Positions 12,201-16,783 of a DNA stretch of 17,681 bases are shown piece by piece; within the stretch, counting starts at the first letter, position 1, and every line of letters begins with the position of its first letter. The position numbers and the translations under genes are program-made. The stretch is from Phoronis ovalis (Eukaryota; Phoronida; Phoronidae): the NCBI GenBank assembly GCA_028565635.1, contig JAOXYB010019982.1, forward strand, positions 1-17,681, read 5' to 3'. The notes under the pieces were generated by a model. The model was not told the DNA's origin. It made no database searches and saw nothing but the letters and a program-made list of their open reading frames with translations.

Positions 12201-15200
12201 TTAAAAAGCAAAGTTTGCTGTCAATTTCTTCCTCATAGTAATTTCAGAATCCATTAGAACTGCGAGGATATTTTCACTGTGTTGACCGTTATGATGACAA
12301 TAAAAAACGCATTCTTTTAAACTACCTAACAACAATATACAGTTTGATTTTTGTCTTGTGCAGTTTTCTCACATTGATTTTTAATCTCAATGTTTAATGC
12401 CGTTAACCTTTTAACAGACACGGACGCTGGCTGAATTTCGAATATATTCTTAAACTTCAAAACAGATGAACAGCATAAAACATTGCGATTGAAGAAAATG
12501 TATAATTCTGTAATTTTAGTTATTAAATTTCATCTAGTTATTTCCGTTTAAATAGTAGCGACAGTTAAATTTCTTTACGCAAAATTCGTCATTTGTACGT
12601 CGTGGGAGCTATTCTGGATTGAATTGACGAGGAGACAGAAATGTGAAAAGCTATAATTAATCTGTAGTGCTTTATGCTGCCTAAATGATTAATTATTTTG
12701 TGGATCCCTACAGTGCGGGAAAGTACTTATGATGCATGAAAAGAAAACGATGTTTTCGTTGCGTGCTTTTTTTCTCGTCCATTTTGCAATATTTTTTCAC
12801 CAATTAGTTAATGATTGCCCTTAATGTAATTTTTTATTTCAAAATGTATGCGTGCGTATGTGTGTGTGTGTGTGTGTTCATGTCTGTGTGTGCGTATGTG
12901 CAAGTATTCATCAACCACTTGGTCTTCTGATAACAGATGTGTCAAAAGCAGACTTACCATAGGTTTCTGCGAATGGCGTTGATACATTTGTGATTGGTTG
13001 AGTTGTTTGAGTTATGTTTGTGATCAGCGGCATTGTTGTTGTTGATGCTGTTGTTGTTGTAGTTGCTGCAGCTGCTGTTGTTGCAGTTGTTGTTGTAGTT
13101 GCTGCTGTTGTTGTCGTTGCAGCTGTTGGTGTTGCTGTTGCTGCTGTTGTTGTTGCAATTGTTGTTGTAGTTGTTGCTGCTGTTGTTGTGGTTATTGCTG
13201 CTGCTATTGTTGTTGTTGCTGATACATTTGCTGCTGTTGCTGTCGTTGTTGTTGTTGGGCAACCGTAGGCCATTATTCTAATGTTATCAATTGCTATATC
13301 ACCTTGCCAATGTTTACCACGTGTTGCTTCAAACTGTAGCTGTAAACACAATACAAAAACATTCAATCATGCAACACATGATATGCAGTACATTAAAAAA
13401 ACATCAATCTCGCGGGTTTGTCTTTAATATTTTTGTCTTTAGTTAAAGTTTAATGAAATTTTTACATGTTTTTTAAACAATCCGTGATGCATCAAAACAA
13501 AATATTTTTATTTAATACAGTGCATGACTGTCGACAATGACACGATTAGTTGAGAACATTATTGTTAAAGCATAGATAACCAATGAAATACGGTGGTAAT
13601 GGTATGCAGTATGTTGTTAATTTGCATTTGTTGATCTTCTAGAATTCTCAATCTTAGATCACCATACACTATTAATGCAACATTATCCGAACACAAAATT
13701 AGTGTCTCTAATTATCAGGGTCTTATGTCATGGGTTTTCTTCGTCACTGGGATCCGGAGAACGCAGATTAAGACATATCTCATTATGTAAAGAAATGCAC
13801 TCACAACGAAATCACTTGCTGAATTTACTTCTACTTCAGCATTATTCCACGTGTCATTATGATTACCATGCATCTCCCATAGTTCAGATACCGGTACATT
13901 ACCTCCTAGGTCACCTTTGTTCACTGTAAGACTTCCCATGTCCGAGTCCGGTCCGTGCATATGATAGGCAAATTGAACACAAAACGTTTGTAACGAAGGG
14001 GCGACTGAAATATTAAAGATTTGCATACGTTCCCTAGGCAGACGATGCTTATAATGTAATTGCATGTAGTGCTGTGATGTTTTAAAGAAGTTTGCACCAC
14101 TCACAGAAATAAACGTTTTATTTTATACATTATTATGCACAGGTTTATAATCGTGCTTCTGGCATTGGCAATGGATCTGATACTGCGATAGGATACAAAA
14201 ACAGAATGACGAACAAACCTTGAATTATTGGTGTCAATAGTCTCGTCTTTTCCCCTTCAATACGAGGTGAAGAAGCCTCCATGTACATATAATAGGTACT
14301 GTTGTTGTATCCTCCTGTCGGACCCGTATTTTTAGACGGAGTCGAACCCTGAATGGAAACAAATGCATTCAATCAATTTGTATGCCAATACTTTCAGAGT
14401 TTCTACATTAAACATTTAATAACAGAGCACTTTTAAGAGTTATACGGAACATTATTTTGCATGGCAAACATAAAATTTAACACTGTTAATGTTTTCATCT
14501 CTCTTTTCCTCACGTGGATACCCAGGGTTCCGCACTGCCTGGAAAAAAAACTCTAAACAAGTGGTCTAAAGGGCATGAAAAACCACCCCTATACAAGATC
14601 AACTTCAAAATGGTCACTTAGTGACTGAAATCTTTCAAAAAGCAAACAAAACGAAAACAAAAAAAATTTCCGTAAGGGGTGGAGTTCGCAGTATGGCTGA
14701 CATCATTCGACAAGCAATAAAAACAAGAATTACTTTTTCTGAAGGTCGGTGGAGTTCGCAGTATGCAGGATATCTGATTTCTAGATAAAATCACTGTTCG
14801 AGTAGAAGAATTGAAGTATGGAGGCTTGGAGTAATTTTTCAACTAGGTGTATTGATGATAATTTGCTTCAAATTGTCGTCGGGAAACACTAGATACACCT
14901 AGCAGTAATTATTTATAACTTACTGACTCATAATTCCAGTCAAAGTTATCCTTGGAATCTTGCTTCAGAAAACAAAGCGGGTCGGTTTTGTTTTCAAAAT
15001 CGCATGAGGCGTCAATATCTGAAATTAAAAATGTTCCCAATTATACCCGCTAATATACTAAATACTACCTGGTGAGAAAGCTCTGATATTTTGTTGTTCT
15101 TAAAATTATCGTCTCTCTATATTCATGTAGCTTATATGTACCTAAAAACTGGCAGTGGTCACCAAATGTCTGTGGAAAGCAAGTGCAAGTATAGTTTCCA

Positions 15201-16783
15201 TTTCCTGCGTTAGAACATTCTGCTCCGTTTGGACAGGGTCGGTTAAGACACGGATCTGAAAGTAACGGGAAAACAATATTGTATAATAAGTTTTCAAGCA
15301 GATTGTCCGTTAGTAATAGTTACACGGTTCCAGCTAACTGGATAGTATTCATTTGAAAGTAGCGAAGGGGTATTTAAACCCCCTTTTCTGTTCTTACCAG
15401 TAATATCTGTAGAACTAAGCTTGGCTTGAAATCCCCATAACGTAGAATCCTGCTGGGAAAGTCCAATTGTCGAATTAAATACAAGTATCATCATTCGAGA
15501 ATTATGATCCAGTAATGTATGCGCATCATGTGGTGCGATTTCTCCGCAATATCTAAAACAGAAGTCACACAGTAATTAAAATAACGACATTCTAGATAAA
15601 GAATATGAAATTCTACAAACTCAATACAATTACGCACAATTACAATGTCTGCAAGTAGAATGTATGTAACATATACTGTGCAACATGCTAATTACTTCGG
15701 TCCAGATTGTCCTACAAGGTTGTATCTGATTTCCAACCAGTCCGCACAGGCACCATTGTACATGGGTAAATTGAAATATTCCATATGCAACATTACAATA
15801 CCGCCAGGTGGAGCCTGTAACATACTAACAATGTTAATTACGTACGTGTACCAATAACCTAACATTTGAAAACATGCTGCAAGTAATAACGTCTTTGCTA
15901 GATCGACGTTGGAAAATATGGAAATGGTGGTCATATTACCTCCATTCCACCATAGCTCCGCTCATTGCAGTTAATATACAGAATTAAACGAATGTACATT
16001 TTGTCTGAATTTATTAAAACTGTTTGTTTTACTGAATATTTGTTGTTGCAAACTTTGTTACATGGTACATATGTACATCATGGTAGTTTAATAAGTCACC
16101 AGTGAATCTGTCATGAATAACAACAACAACAAAAAAATACAGTTACATTTGAAGTTCAGGTTCAAGTTCAGAATAAAACAGAACAAACCTTGGTTTTACG
16201 AAATTCTTAATTATTAAATACTACAGTGAATAATAATAGTCTACCGAATATGTACATATTAACATGTTAAACTTATATACTATACAGTATACAGAATACA
16301 ATAATTACAATACATTCACATATACTACAAACCTGTATTTTCCAAATGCATTTAGTACCTACAGTATAATTACTGGGAAAGTTAGTTGTCTTGACGACTG
16401 TAGACTCTCCAACAGATGTAAAATTGATAGATCCGCCGCAACCTAGGATACAAACAAGTTAGAGTCGGTTAATTTCGTATCGCAAAAAGGATTTCAGGCT
16501 AGTTTATGCTAATGCTTAACGTATCGAATGTTCACTTTTTTTTTTAATTGTTGAACCAAAACAAACGCTGCGCTAATAGCTGAACATCAGTCATTGATAA
16601 GATCACTTTCAATAAGATTTTAAAGCAATATTTAATCTAAGGCACCACAACCTGTTGTTTCAGACATATCTACGTCATCACAGGTCGGTCCAGTTAACGG
16701 ATAGGGACATTTACAGGTACAATTGTCATCTGTTAATCTGAAGGGATAGCCATCATTTTCACAAATCAGTGCAGAGCAATCAT
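82..16783 (-). CDS. Mosaic EGF/CUB/MAM type I membrane protein gene, 5'-incomplete (24 coding exons)
   Basis: This entry spans one spliced gene; the exons are listed separately. They join in one open frame of 1311 residues (numbered from the first codon, which is split at the upstream junction). Modules in order are EGF 1-38, CUB 46-168, EGF 173-209, MAM 215-380, Thr/Ala linker 381-454, MAM 483-640, EGF 653-691, MAM 694-855, divergent MAM 881-1070, transmembrane helix about 1083-1104 and cytoplasmic tail 1105-1311. Almost all introns are GT-AG, and every module up to MAM3 is bounded by phase-1 introns. MAM and CUB domains generally mediate adhesion, oligomerisation or substrate binding outside the cell. 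The EGF-CUB start resembles the region C-terminal to astacin protease domains, so a membrane-bound astacin or meprin-like enzyme is my best guess. A non-enzymatic MAM receptor is the alternative. No signal peptide or catalytic domain lies in the window. Confidence 0.88.
266..1094 (-). other. Intron between exons 23 and 24
   Basis: 829 bp, gtaaac...tttag. It holds a short tandem duplication at 679-743. An open frame continues upstream of the exon 24 acceptor (266-426), but it is made of the T-rich splice tract and codes for hydrophobic residues by composition. No other feature seen. Confidence 0.7.
679..743 (+). repeat. Two-copy tandem duplication, 31 and 34 bp
   Basis: Copy 1 is 679-709 and copy 2 is 710-743. 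They share GTTACATGTGCTTAATTCA and ACCTGGGACTAAT and differ by a 3-bp insertion in the second copy. It lies in an intron and is probably a recent slippage or local duplication. Confidence 0.9.
1095..1578 (-). CDS. Exon 23: end of transmembrane helix and cytoplasmic tail
   Basis: Phase 1 in, phase 2 out; acceptor tcttttag, donor AG|gtaaac. It encodes residues 1090-1250. It opens with CLFAVSVFLFLTWL, then the basic stop-transfer RHKYKRYNS, which sets the topology as type I with the tail inside. The tail holds a Ser-rich acidic stretch (SSSSSSNSETPNSETSSSV), a basic segment (RRSQSDHKRNR) and the end ESYDKPWD. I recognise no signalling domain. If the last intron is not removed, translation stops at once (GAC AGG TAA). 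Confidence 0.78.
1579..2187 (-). other. Intron between exons 22 and 23 (GC-AG)
   Basis: 609 bp, proposed gcaagt...tttag. Nothing recognisable inside on either strand. Confidence 0.55.
2188..2236 (-). CDS. Exon 22: membrane-proximal stalk and first part of the transmembrane helix
   Basis: It encodes PPHKTFSPSTIVAIVS (residues 1074-1089) and one base of the next codon. The donor is CTG|gcaagt, a GC-type donor that otherwise fits the consensus. The exit phase (1) matches exon 23, and the join gives an uninterrupted hydrophobic helix TIVAIVSG + CLFAVSVFLFLTWL followed by RHKYKR. The acceptor is uncertain. The right edge 2236 fits a phase-0 exit from exon 21. The alternative 2285 (phase 2, better pyrimidine tract) would add a Ser/Thr-rich stalk (TVLTSTTSKYNEIITE). 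The exon is supported by helix continuity and phase, not by a family motif. Confidence 0.55.
2237..3405 (-). other. Intron between exons 21 and 22
   Basis: 1169 bp. It contains a 63-bp segment (3067-3129) with good splice-like ends and a hydrophobic open frame, discussed as a possible cassette exon. One TACATGTA octamer lies at 3029-3036. Otherwise nothing seen. Confidence 0.6.
3406..3507 (-). CDS. Exon 21: divergent MAM4, last segment
   Basis: Phase 0 in; acceptor tttccag with a strong pyrimidine tract. It encodes residues 1040-1073: LIFEGYLILGRYHQFGYFID, then DIYVGKGACHCPNV. This matches the MAM end F-E-G ... Y-x-x-x-x-x-I-D-D-I ... C, with a second Cys two residues later. I chose the donor GTT|gtaaca (phase 0). 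ACATT|gtgaac (left edge 3398, phase 2) is possible and would pair with a different acceptor of exon 22. Without splicing the frame ends at a TGA a few codons on. Confidence 0.72.
3508..4238 (-). other. Intron between exons 20 and 21
   Basis: 731 bp, gtattc...ccag. The plus-strand open frame at 3793-4026 has no domain features and I treat it as chance. A small CAG/CCAGC-rich patch lies near 3870-3900. Nothing else seen. Confidence 0.7.
4239..4547 (-). CDS. Exon 20: divergent MAM4, fused second and third segments
   Basis: Phase 0 in, phase 0 out; donor AAG|gtattc. It encodes residues 937-1039. GNYVRIFLQATTEGSR matches the Y-x-x-x-x-E/Q-A-S strand. HVCVTFSYISTSTCNRKGM matches C-x-x-F-x-Y with the third Cys, and LIWECSNDGNGDSWNEEKI matches L-W-x-x-x-x-x-G-x-x-x-W. 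Segments held by two exons in MAM1-3 are joined here, and the S-T-P-x-x-x-T-G-P loop is missing. Two extra cysteines (STC and WEC) may pair. The acceptor (ctgag) has a poor pyrimidine tract. An in-frame TAA lies just upstream, so the start must be close; 4538 is an alternative right edge. Confidence 0.72.
4795..4982 (-). CDS. Exon 19: divergent MAM4, first segment
   Basis: Phase 1 in, phase 0 out; acceptor ttccag, donor AGG|gtaaga. It encodes residues 874-936. FACNFFADNCSAVTD and FNKWSREKF look like a degenerate C-x-F-x ... C ... F-x-W MAM opening, with both cysteines but a shorter gap. The segment is about twice as long as the matching exons 6, 10 and 15, with an added Ser/Tyr-rich stretch. 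The assignment rests on its position, the phase-1 entry and the phase-0 exit as well as the motif. Confidence 0.7.
4983..5289 (-). other. Intron between exons 18 and 19
   Basis: 307 bp, gtataa...ttccag. No feature seen. Confidence 0.75.
5290..5428 (-). CDS. Exon 18: MAM3, fourth segment, and linker to MAM4
   Basis: Phase 0 in, phase 1 out; acceptor tttcag, donor G|gtataa. It encodes residues 828-873. LTFEAVRGSSYWGDIAIDNV, then MVLDVVCP, is the canonical MAM end with the fourth Cys. It is followed by an acidic linker (MDMPHIDTGENEISSEI). The Cys3-Cys4 disulfide of MAM3 is kept although the Cys1-Cys2 pair is lost. Confidence 0.92.
6264..6339 (+). repeat. 76-bp direct repeat, copy 1
   Basis: Shares with 6437-6512 an almost identical series: AAAAAACTGAA, CTGTTATTGCAAAAA, GGTTA, ACGTATACACAG and GGACTGGACAGATG. 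The copies start 173 bp apart. They differ by a handful of substitutions and short indels. Confidence 0.9.
6437..6512 (+). repeat. 76-bp direct repeat, copy 2
   Basis: Second copy of the repeat at 6264-6339, ending about 107 bp from exon 17. The sequence between the copies is unique. No open frame or terminal inverted repeat accompanies them. Confidence 0.9.
6620..6798 (-). CDS. Exon 17: MAM3, third segment
   Basis: Phase 1 in, phase 0 out; acceptor attag, donor AGA|gtaact. It encodes residues 768-827. GRCVKFAYHMYGSTTGNLTL matches C-x-K-F-x-Y-H-M-x-G-x-x-x-G-x-L with the third Cys. GEQGTAWVQQDVEI matches G-x-Q-G-x-x-W-x-x-x-x-V. One N-glycosylation sequon (NLT) is shared with MAM2 at the same place. 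Confidence 0.92.
6992..7118 (-). CDS. Exon 16: MAM3, second segment
   Basis: Phase 0 in, phase 1 out; acceptor tttcag, donor G|gtaaac. It encodes residues 726-767: SSTPSSTTGPSQASDGAFYL, then FIESSAPRKLGDKARLIS. These match T-P-x-x-x-T-G-P-x-x-A-x-D-G-x-x-Y-L-F-I-E-S-S of the family. At 127 bp it is the same length as exon 11. Confidence 0.92.
7119..7424 (-). other. Intron between exons 15 and 16
   Basis: 306 bp, gtaagt...tttcag. No feature seen. Confidence 0.75.
7425..7522 (-). CDS. Exon 15: MAM3, first segment (cysteine-free)
   Basis: Phase 1 in, phase 0 out; acceptor tttttag, donor ACT|gtaagt. It encodes residues 693-725. STSFELSQQQRFGFFSQDN and DTFDWTHQT align with the MAM opening. The first Cys of C-x-F-E is Ser (S-F-E) and the second Cys of L-C-G-F is Phe (R-F-G-F). 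Both partners of the first MAM disulfide are therefore missing, while the F-D-W-T core is intact. Confidence 0.88.
7523..10224 (-). other. Longest intron, between exons 14 and 15
   Basis: 2702 bp, gtattg...tttag. Exon 14 leaves and exon 15 enters in phase 1, so no coding exon is required inside, though a 1-1 module could be skipped without trace. It contains the CpG-rich patch at 8176-8389, TACATGTA at 7608-7615 and 8166-8173, and a short region of GAGCTGA/AGCTTA motifs around 9594-9640. No EGF, MAM or CUB motif was found on the minus strand here. Confidence 0.65.
8176..8389. repeat. CpG- and GC-rich patch, possible old interspersed repeat
   Basis: A local change of composition within AT-rich intron. 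It begins near the perfect palindrome CCCCCGGGGG (8181-8190). Several CGCG, ACGTGA, CATGCG and GGGGG runs follow, ending near a CCCCC run. A plus-strand frame crosses it but resembles no protein I know. Composition suggests an inserted element remnant; no terminal repeats could be fixed. Confidence 0.4.
10225..10344 (-). CDS. Exon 14: EGF-like domain 3
   Basis: Phase 1 in, phase 1 out; acceptor ttccag, donor G|gtattg. It encodes residues 653-692. DPCITEPCLYGGTCSS followed by YICACHAGLSGPNCDY gives the classic six-cysteine EGF with the GG and G-x-x-G-x-x-C motifs. It is bounded by phase-1 introns like the other two EGF exons. It separates MAM2 from MAM3 and is followed by the longest intron (2.7 kb). 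Confidence 0.93.
10532..10640 (-). CDS. Exon 13: MAM2, fourth segment
   Basis: Phase 0 in, phase 1 out; acceptor ttcag, donor G|gtaatg. It encodes residues 617-652: VVITGTRGTSYTGDIAIDNL, then SIVPGTCLPL. This is the G-x-x-Y-x-G-D-I-A-I-D-x-I/L ... C ending of MAM with the fourth Cys. A short Thr/Ser/Pro stretch (TTVSPN) leads into EGF3. Confidence 0.92.
10911..11095 (-). CDS. Exon 12: MAM2, third segment
   Basis: Phase 1 in, phase 0 out; acceptor ttcag, donor CAG|gtacag. It encodes residues 555-616. HYCLIFYYHMFGDTMGNLTV matches the C-x-x-F-x-Y-H-M-x-G-x-x-x-G-x-L-x-V core with the third Cys. A six-Ser run and GDQGEKWFQFQHDI follow, then the closing strand before the last segment. The serine run (SSSSSS) is specific to this repeat. 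Confidence 0.9.
11096..11454 (-). other. Intron between exons 11 and 12
   Basis: 359 bp, gtaagc...ttcag. Open frames on both strands cross it without domain motifs. Nothing else seen. Confidence 0.75.
11455..11581 (-). CDS. Exon 11: MAM2, second segment
   Basis: Phase 0 in, phase 1 out; acceptor ttcag, donor G|gtaagc. It encodes residues 513-554: GSTLSLSTGPQYAFDGIYYM, then YFETSYPAEQGDRAVLKSK. This is the T-x-x-x-x-T-G-P-x-x-A-x-D-G-x-Y-Y-x-Y-x-E-x-S strand pair of MAM domains. It aligns segment for segment with exons 7 and 16. Confidence 0.92.
11582..11892 (-). other. Intron between exons 10 and 11
   Basis: 311 bp, gtattc...ttcag. No feature seen. Confidence 0.75.
11893..11990 (-). CDS. 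Exon 10: MAM2, first segment
   Basis: Phase 1 in, phase 0 out; acceptor ttgtag, donor ACG|gtattc. It encodes residues 480-512. SGCFCDFEDIAILCDDCFSQ, then TDAFDWTRNT, gives C-D-F-E-D ... L-C ... F-x-Q-x-x-x-D-x-F-D-W-T-R. Four cysteines are present where a MAM usually has two: one extra just before CDFE and one extra after the LC motif. They may form an additional local disulfide. Confidence 0.9.
11991..12957 (-). other. Intron between exons 9 and 10
   Basis: 967 bp, gtaagt...ttgtag. It contains a GT microsatellite at 12852-12899 close to the exon 9 donor. The plus-strand open frame at 12035-12238 has no recognisable features. Confidence 0.7.
12852..12899 (+). repeat. Imperfect GT (CA) microsatellite
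   Basis: GT dinucleotides with CG, AT and TC interruptions, including an uninterrupted run of about nine GT units. It lies about 58 bp from the donor of exon 9. Length variation is likely. Confidence 0.9.
12958..13339 (-). CDS. Exon 9: MAM1 end plus Thr/Ala-rich linker
   Basis: Phase 0 in, phase 1 out; acceptor tttacag, donor G|gtaagt. It encodes residues 353-479. LQFEATRGKHWQGDIAIDNI followed by RIMAYGC is a textbook MAM ending with the fourth Cys. About 74 residues that are nearly all Thr and Ala follow, with a few Ile, Val, Ser, Asn and Pro. A Thr/Pro/Asn tail (ITNITQTTQPITNVSTPF) then leads into MAM2. The linker is probably an extended, O-glycosylated, mucin-like spacer; that function is inferred from composition alone. 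The unusual length of the exon comes from expansion of the triplet repeat. Confidence 0.88.
13033..13256 (-). repeat. Imperfect AAC/AGC (GTT/GCT) triplet repeat within exon 9
   Basis: About 224 bp of almost uninterrupted GTT, GCT and occasional GTC, GAT or ATT triplets on the plus strand. In the gene's frame these read ACA/ACG (Thr) and GCA (Ala). Length is a multiple of three throughout, so the frame survives. Interruptions are scattered, which points to an old repeat diversified by point changes rather than a recent pure expansion. It is likely to vary in length between individuals. Confidence 0.9.
13340..13804 (-). other. Intron between exons 8 and 9
   Basis: 465 bp, gtgagt...tttacag. No feature seen beyond AT-rich sequence. 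Confidence 0.75.
13805..14004 (-). CDS. Exon 8: MAM1, third segment
   Basis: Phase 1 in, phase 0 out; acceptor tttcag, donor GTT|gtgagt. It encodes residues 286-352. TFCVQFAYHMHGPDSDMGS matches the C-x-x-F-x-Y-H-M-x-G-x-x-x-G-x-L core with the third Cys. LTVNKGD follows, and ELWEMHGNHNDTWNNAEVEV matches L-W-x-x-x-G-x-x-x-x-x-W-x-x-A-x-V. The domain continues in phase into exon 9. Confidence 0.92.
14219..14348 (-). CDS. Exon 7: MAM1, second segment
   Basis: Phase 0 in, phase 1 out; acceptor ttcag, donor G|gtttgt. It encodes residues 243-285. GSTPSKNTGPTGGY matches the loop T-P-x-x-x-T-G-P, STYYMYMEASSPR matches the Y-x-Y-x-E-S/A-S strand, and GEKTRLLTPIIQ matches G-x-x-A-x-L-x-S-P. The first residues read straight through the acceptor as an open frame, so the acceptor was set by the CAG and by phase matching with exon 6. 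Confidence 0.9.
14349..14923 (-). other. Intron between exons 6 and 7
   Basis: 575 bp, gtaagt...ttcag. It holds an exact 18-bp direct repeat (14678-14695 and 14748-14765) and a 10-bp inverted repeat CTAGGTGTAT (14843-14852, 14893-14902). No exon seen. Confidence 0.7.
14678..14765 (+). repeat. Exact 18-bp direct repeat pair, 70 bp apart
   Basis: GGTGGAGTTCGCAGTATG occurs at 14678-14695 and again at 14748-14765. The flanks are not similar, so this is not a tandem array. It may be footprints of an insertion or a chance duplication. Confidence 0.9.
14924..15018 (-). CDS. Exon 6: MAM1, first segment
   Basis: Phase 1 in, phase 0 out; acceptor tttcag, donor TCA|gtaagt. It encodes residues 211-242. 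SCDFENKTDPLCFLKQD and DNFDWNYES match the MAM opening C-x-F-E ... L-C-x-x-x-Q-D-x-x-D-x-F-D-W. Both N-terminal MAM cysteines are present, so the first disulfide can form. The same exon boundaries recur in the first exons of MAM2 and MAM3. Confidence 0.9.
15142..15255 (-). CDS. Exon 5: EGF-like domain 2
   Basis: Phase 1 in, phase 1 out; acceptor tttcag, donor G|gtacat. It encodes residues 173-210. The start DPCLNRPCPNGAECSN and the later NYTCTCFPQTFGDHCQF give C-4-C-5-C-8-C-1-C-8-C, a standard single-exon EGF. The D-x-(D/N) and hydroxylation signatures of calcium-binding EGFs are absent, so it is probably structural. It joins the CUB to MAM1. One N-glycosylation sequon (NYT) is present. Confidence 0.9.
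   Translation of the reverse strand: MRVLTDPVQTEQNVLTQEMETILALAFHRHLVTTASF
15398..15552 (-). CDS. Exon 4: CUB domain, last third
   Basis: Phase 2 in, phase 1 out; acceptor ttttag, donor G|gtaaga. It encodes residues 121-172. KYCGEIAPH carries the fourth CUB Cys in the usual F/Y-C-G context. MMILVFNSTIG matches the L-x-I-x-F-x-S-D strand, but with Thr in place of the calcium-binding Asp. WGFQAKLSS matches the final G-F-x-A-x-Y/L strand. This completes a CUB of about 120 residues with all four cysteines (two disulfides). Confidence 0.88.
15696..15814 (-). CDS. Exon 3: CUB domain, middle
   Basis: Phase 0 in, phase 2 out; acceptor ttacag, donor AA|gtaatt. It encodes residues 82-120. The start APPGGIVMLHMEYFNL matches the G-x-x-I-x-L-x-F-x-x-F/L strand, and GACADWLEIRY matches the C-x-x-D-x-L-x-I motif holding the third CUB Cys. 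The Asp of CADW is one of the three calcium ligands in calcium-binding CUB domains. The Glu expected eight residues earlier is replaced by a Pro/Met stretch, so calcium binding is doubtful. Confidence 0.88.
15815..16332 (-). other. Intron between exons 2 and 3
   Basis: 518 bp, gtttgt...ttacag. It holds three head-to-tail copies of the hexamer RGTTCA (16153-16170). Otherwise AT-rich with no feature. Confidence 0.7.
16333..16442 (-). CDS. Exon 2: CUB domain, first third
   Basis: Phase 1 in, phase 0 out; acceptor cctag, donor CAG|gtttgt. It encodes residues 45-81. CGGSINFTSVGES starts the domain with its first conserved Cys after the Gly made at the junction. TNFPSNY matches the CUB S/T-P-x-(F/Y)-P-x-x-Y strand, and KCIWKIQ matches the C-x-W-x-I strand with the second Cys. 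Two N-x-S/T sequons (NFT and NYT) suggest glycosylation. It follows the EGF exon directly, as in EGF-CUB astacins. Confidence 0.88.
16652..16783 (-). CDS. Exon 1 of window: EGF-like domain 1
   Basis: Phase 1 in, phase 1 out; acceptor ...tatag at the right edge, donor G|gttgtg at the left. The exon encodes residues 1-44 with six cysteines spaced C-4-C-11-C-1-C-1-C-8-C. Recognisable pieces are DDCSALICENDGY and NCTCKCPYPLTGPTCDD. The very short C3-C4-C5 spacing and the C-x-N-x-G-Y motif are typical of the EGF that follows the catalytic domain in many astacin-family metalloproteases. This is the first exon of the gene I can find. The preceding exon, which supplies the G of the first Asp codon, lies outside the window. 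Confidence 0.85.

Noticed and set aside
12035-12238. Plus-strand 67-codon frame in the intron between exons 9 and 10
   Set aside because: No domain, no signal peptide, and no splice partners on that strand.
13033-13256. Antifreeze-glycoprotein-like Thr-Ala-Ala repeat
   Set aside because: The Thr and Ala residues show no regular three-residue period, and the stretch is embedded between MAM domains.
12954-13262. Minus-strand Asn/Ser-rich frame of 102 codons
   Set aside because: It is a shifted frame of the same triplet repeat. The Thr/Ala frame is the one continuous with the MAM1 end and in phase with exons 8 and 10.
13014-13268. Plus-strand Val/Ala-rich open frame of 84 codons
   Set aside because: It is the antisense of the Thr/Ala repeat in exon 9. 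A GTT/GCT triplet tract has no stops in this frame, so the frame is a by-product.
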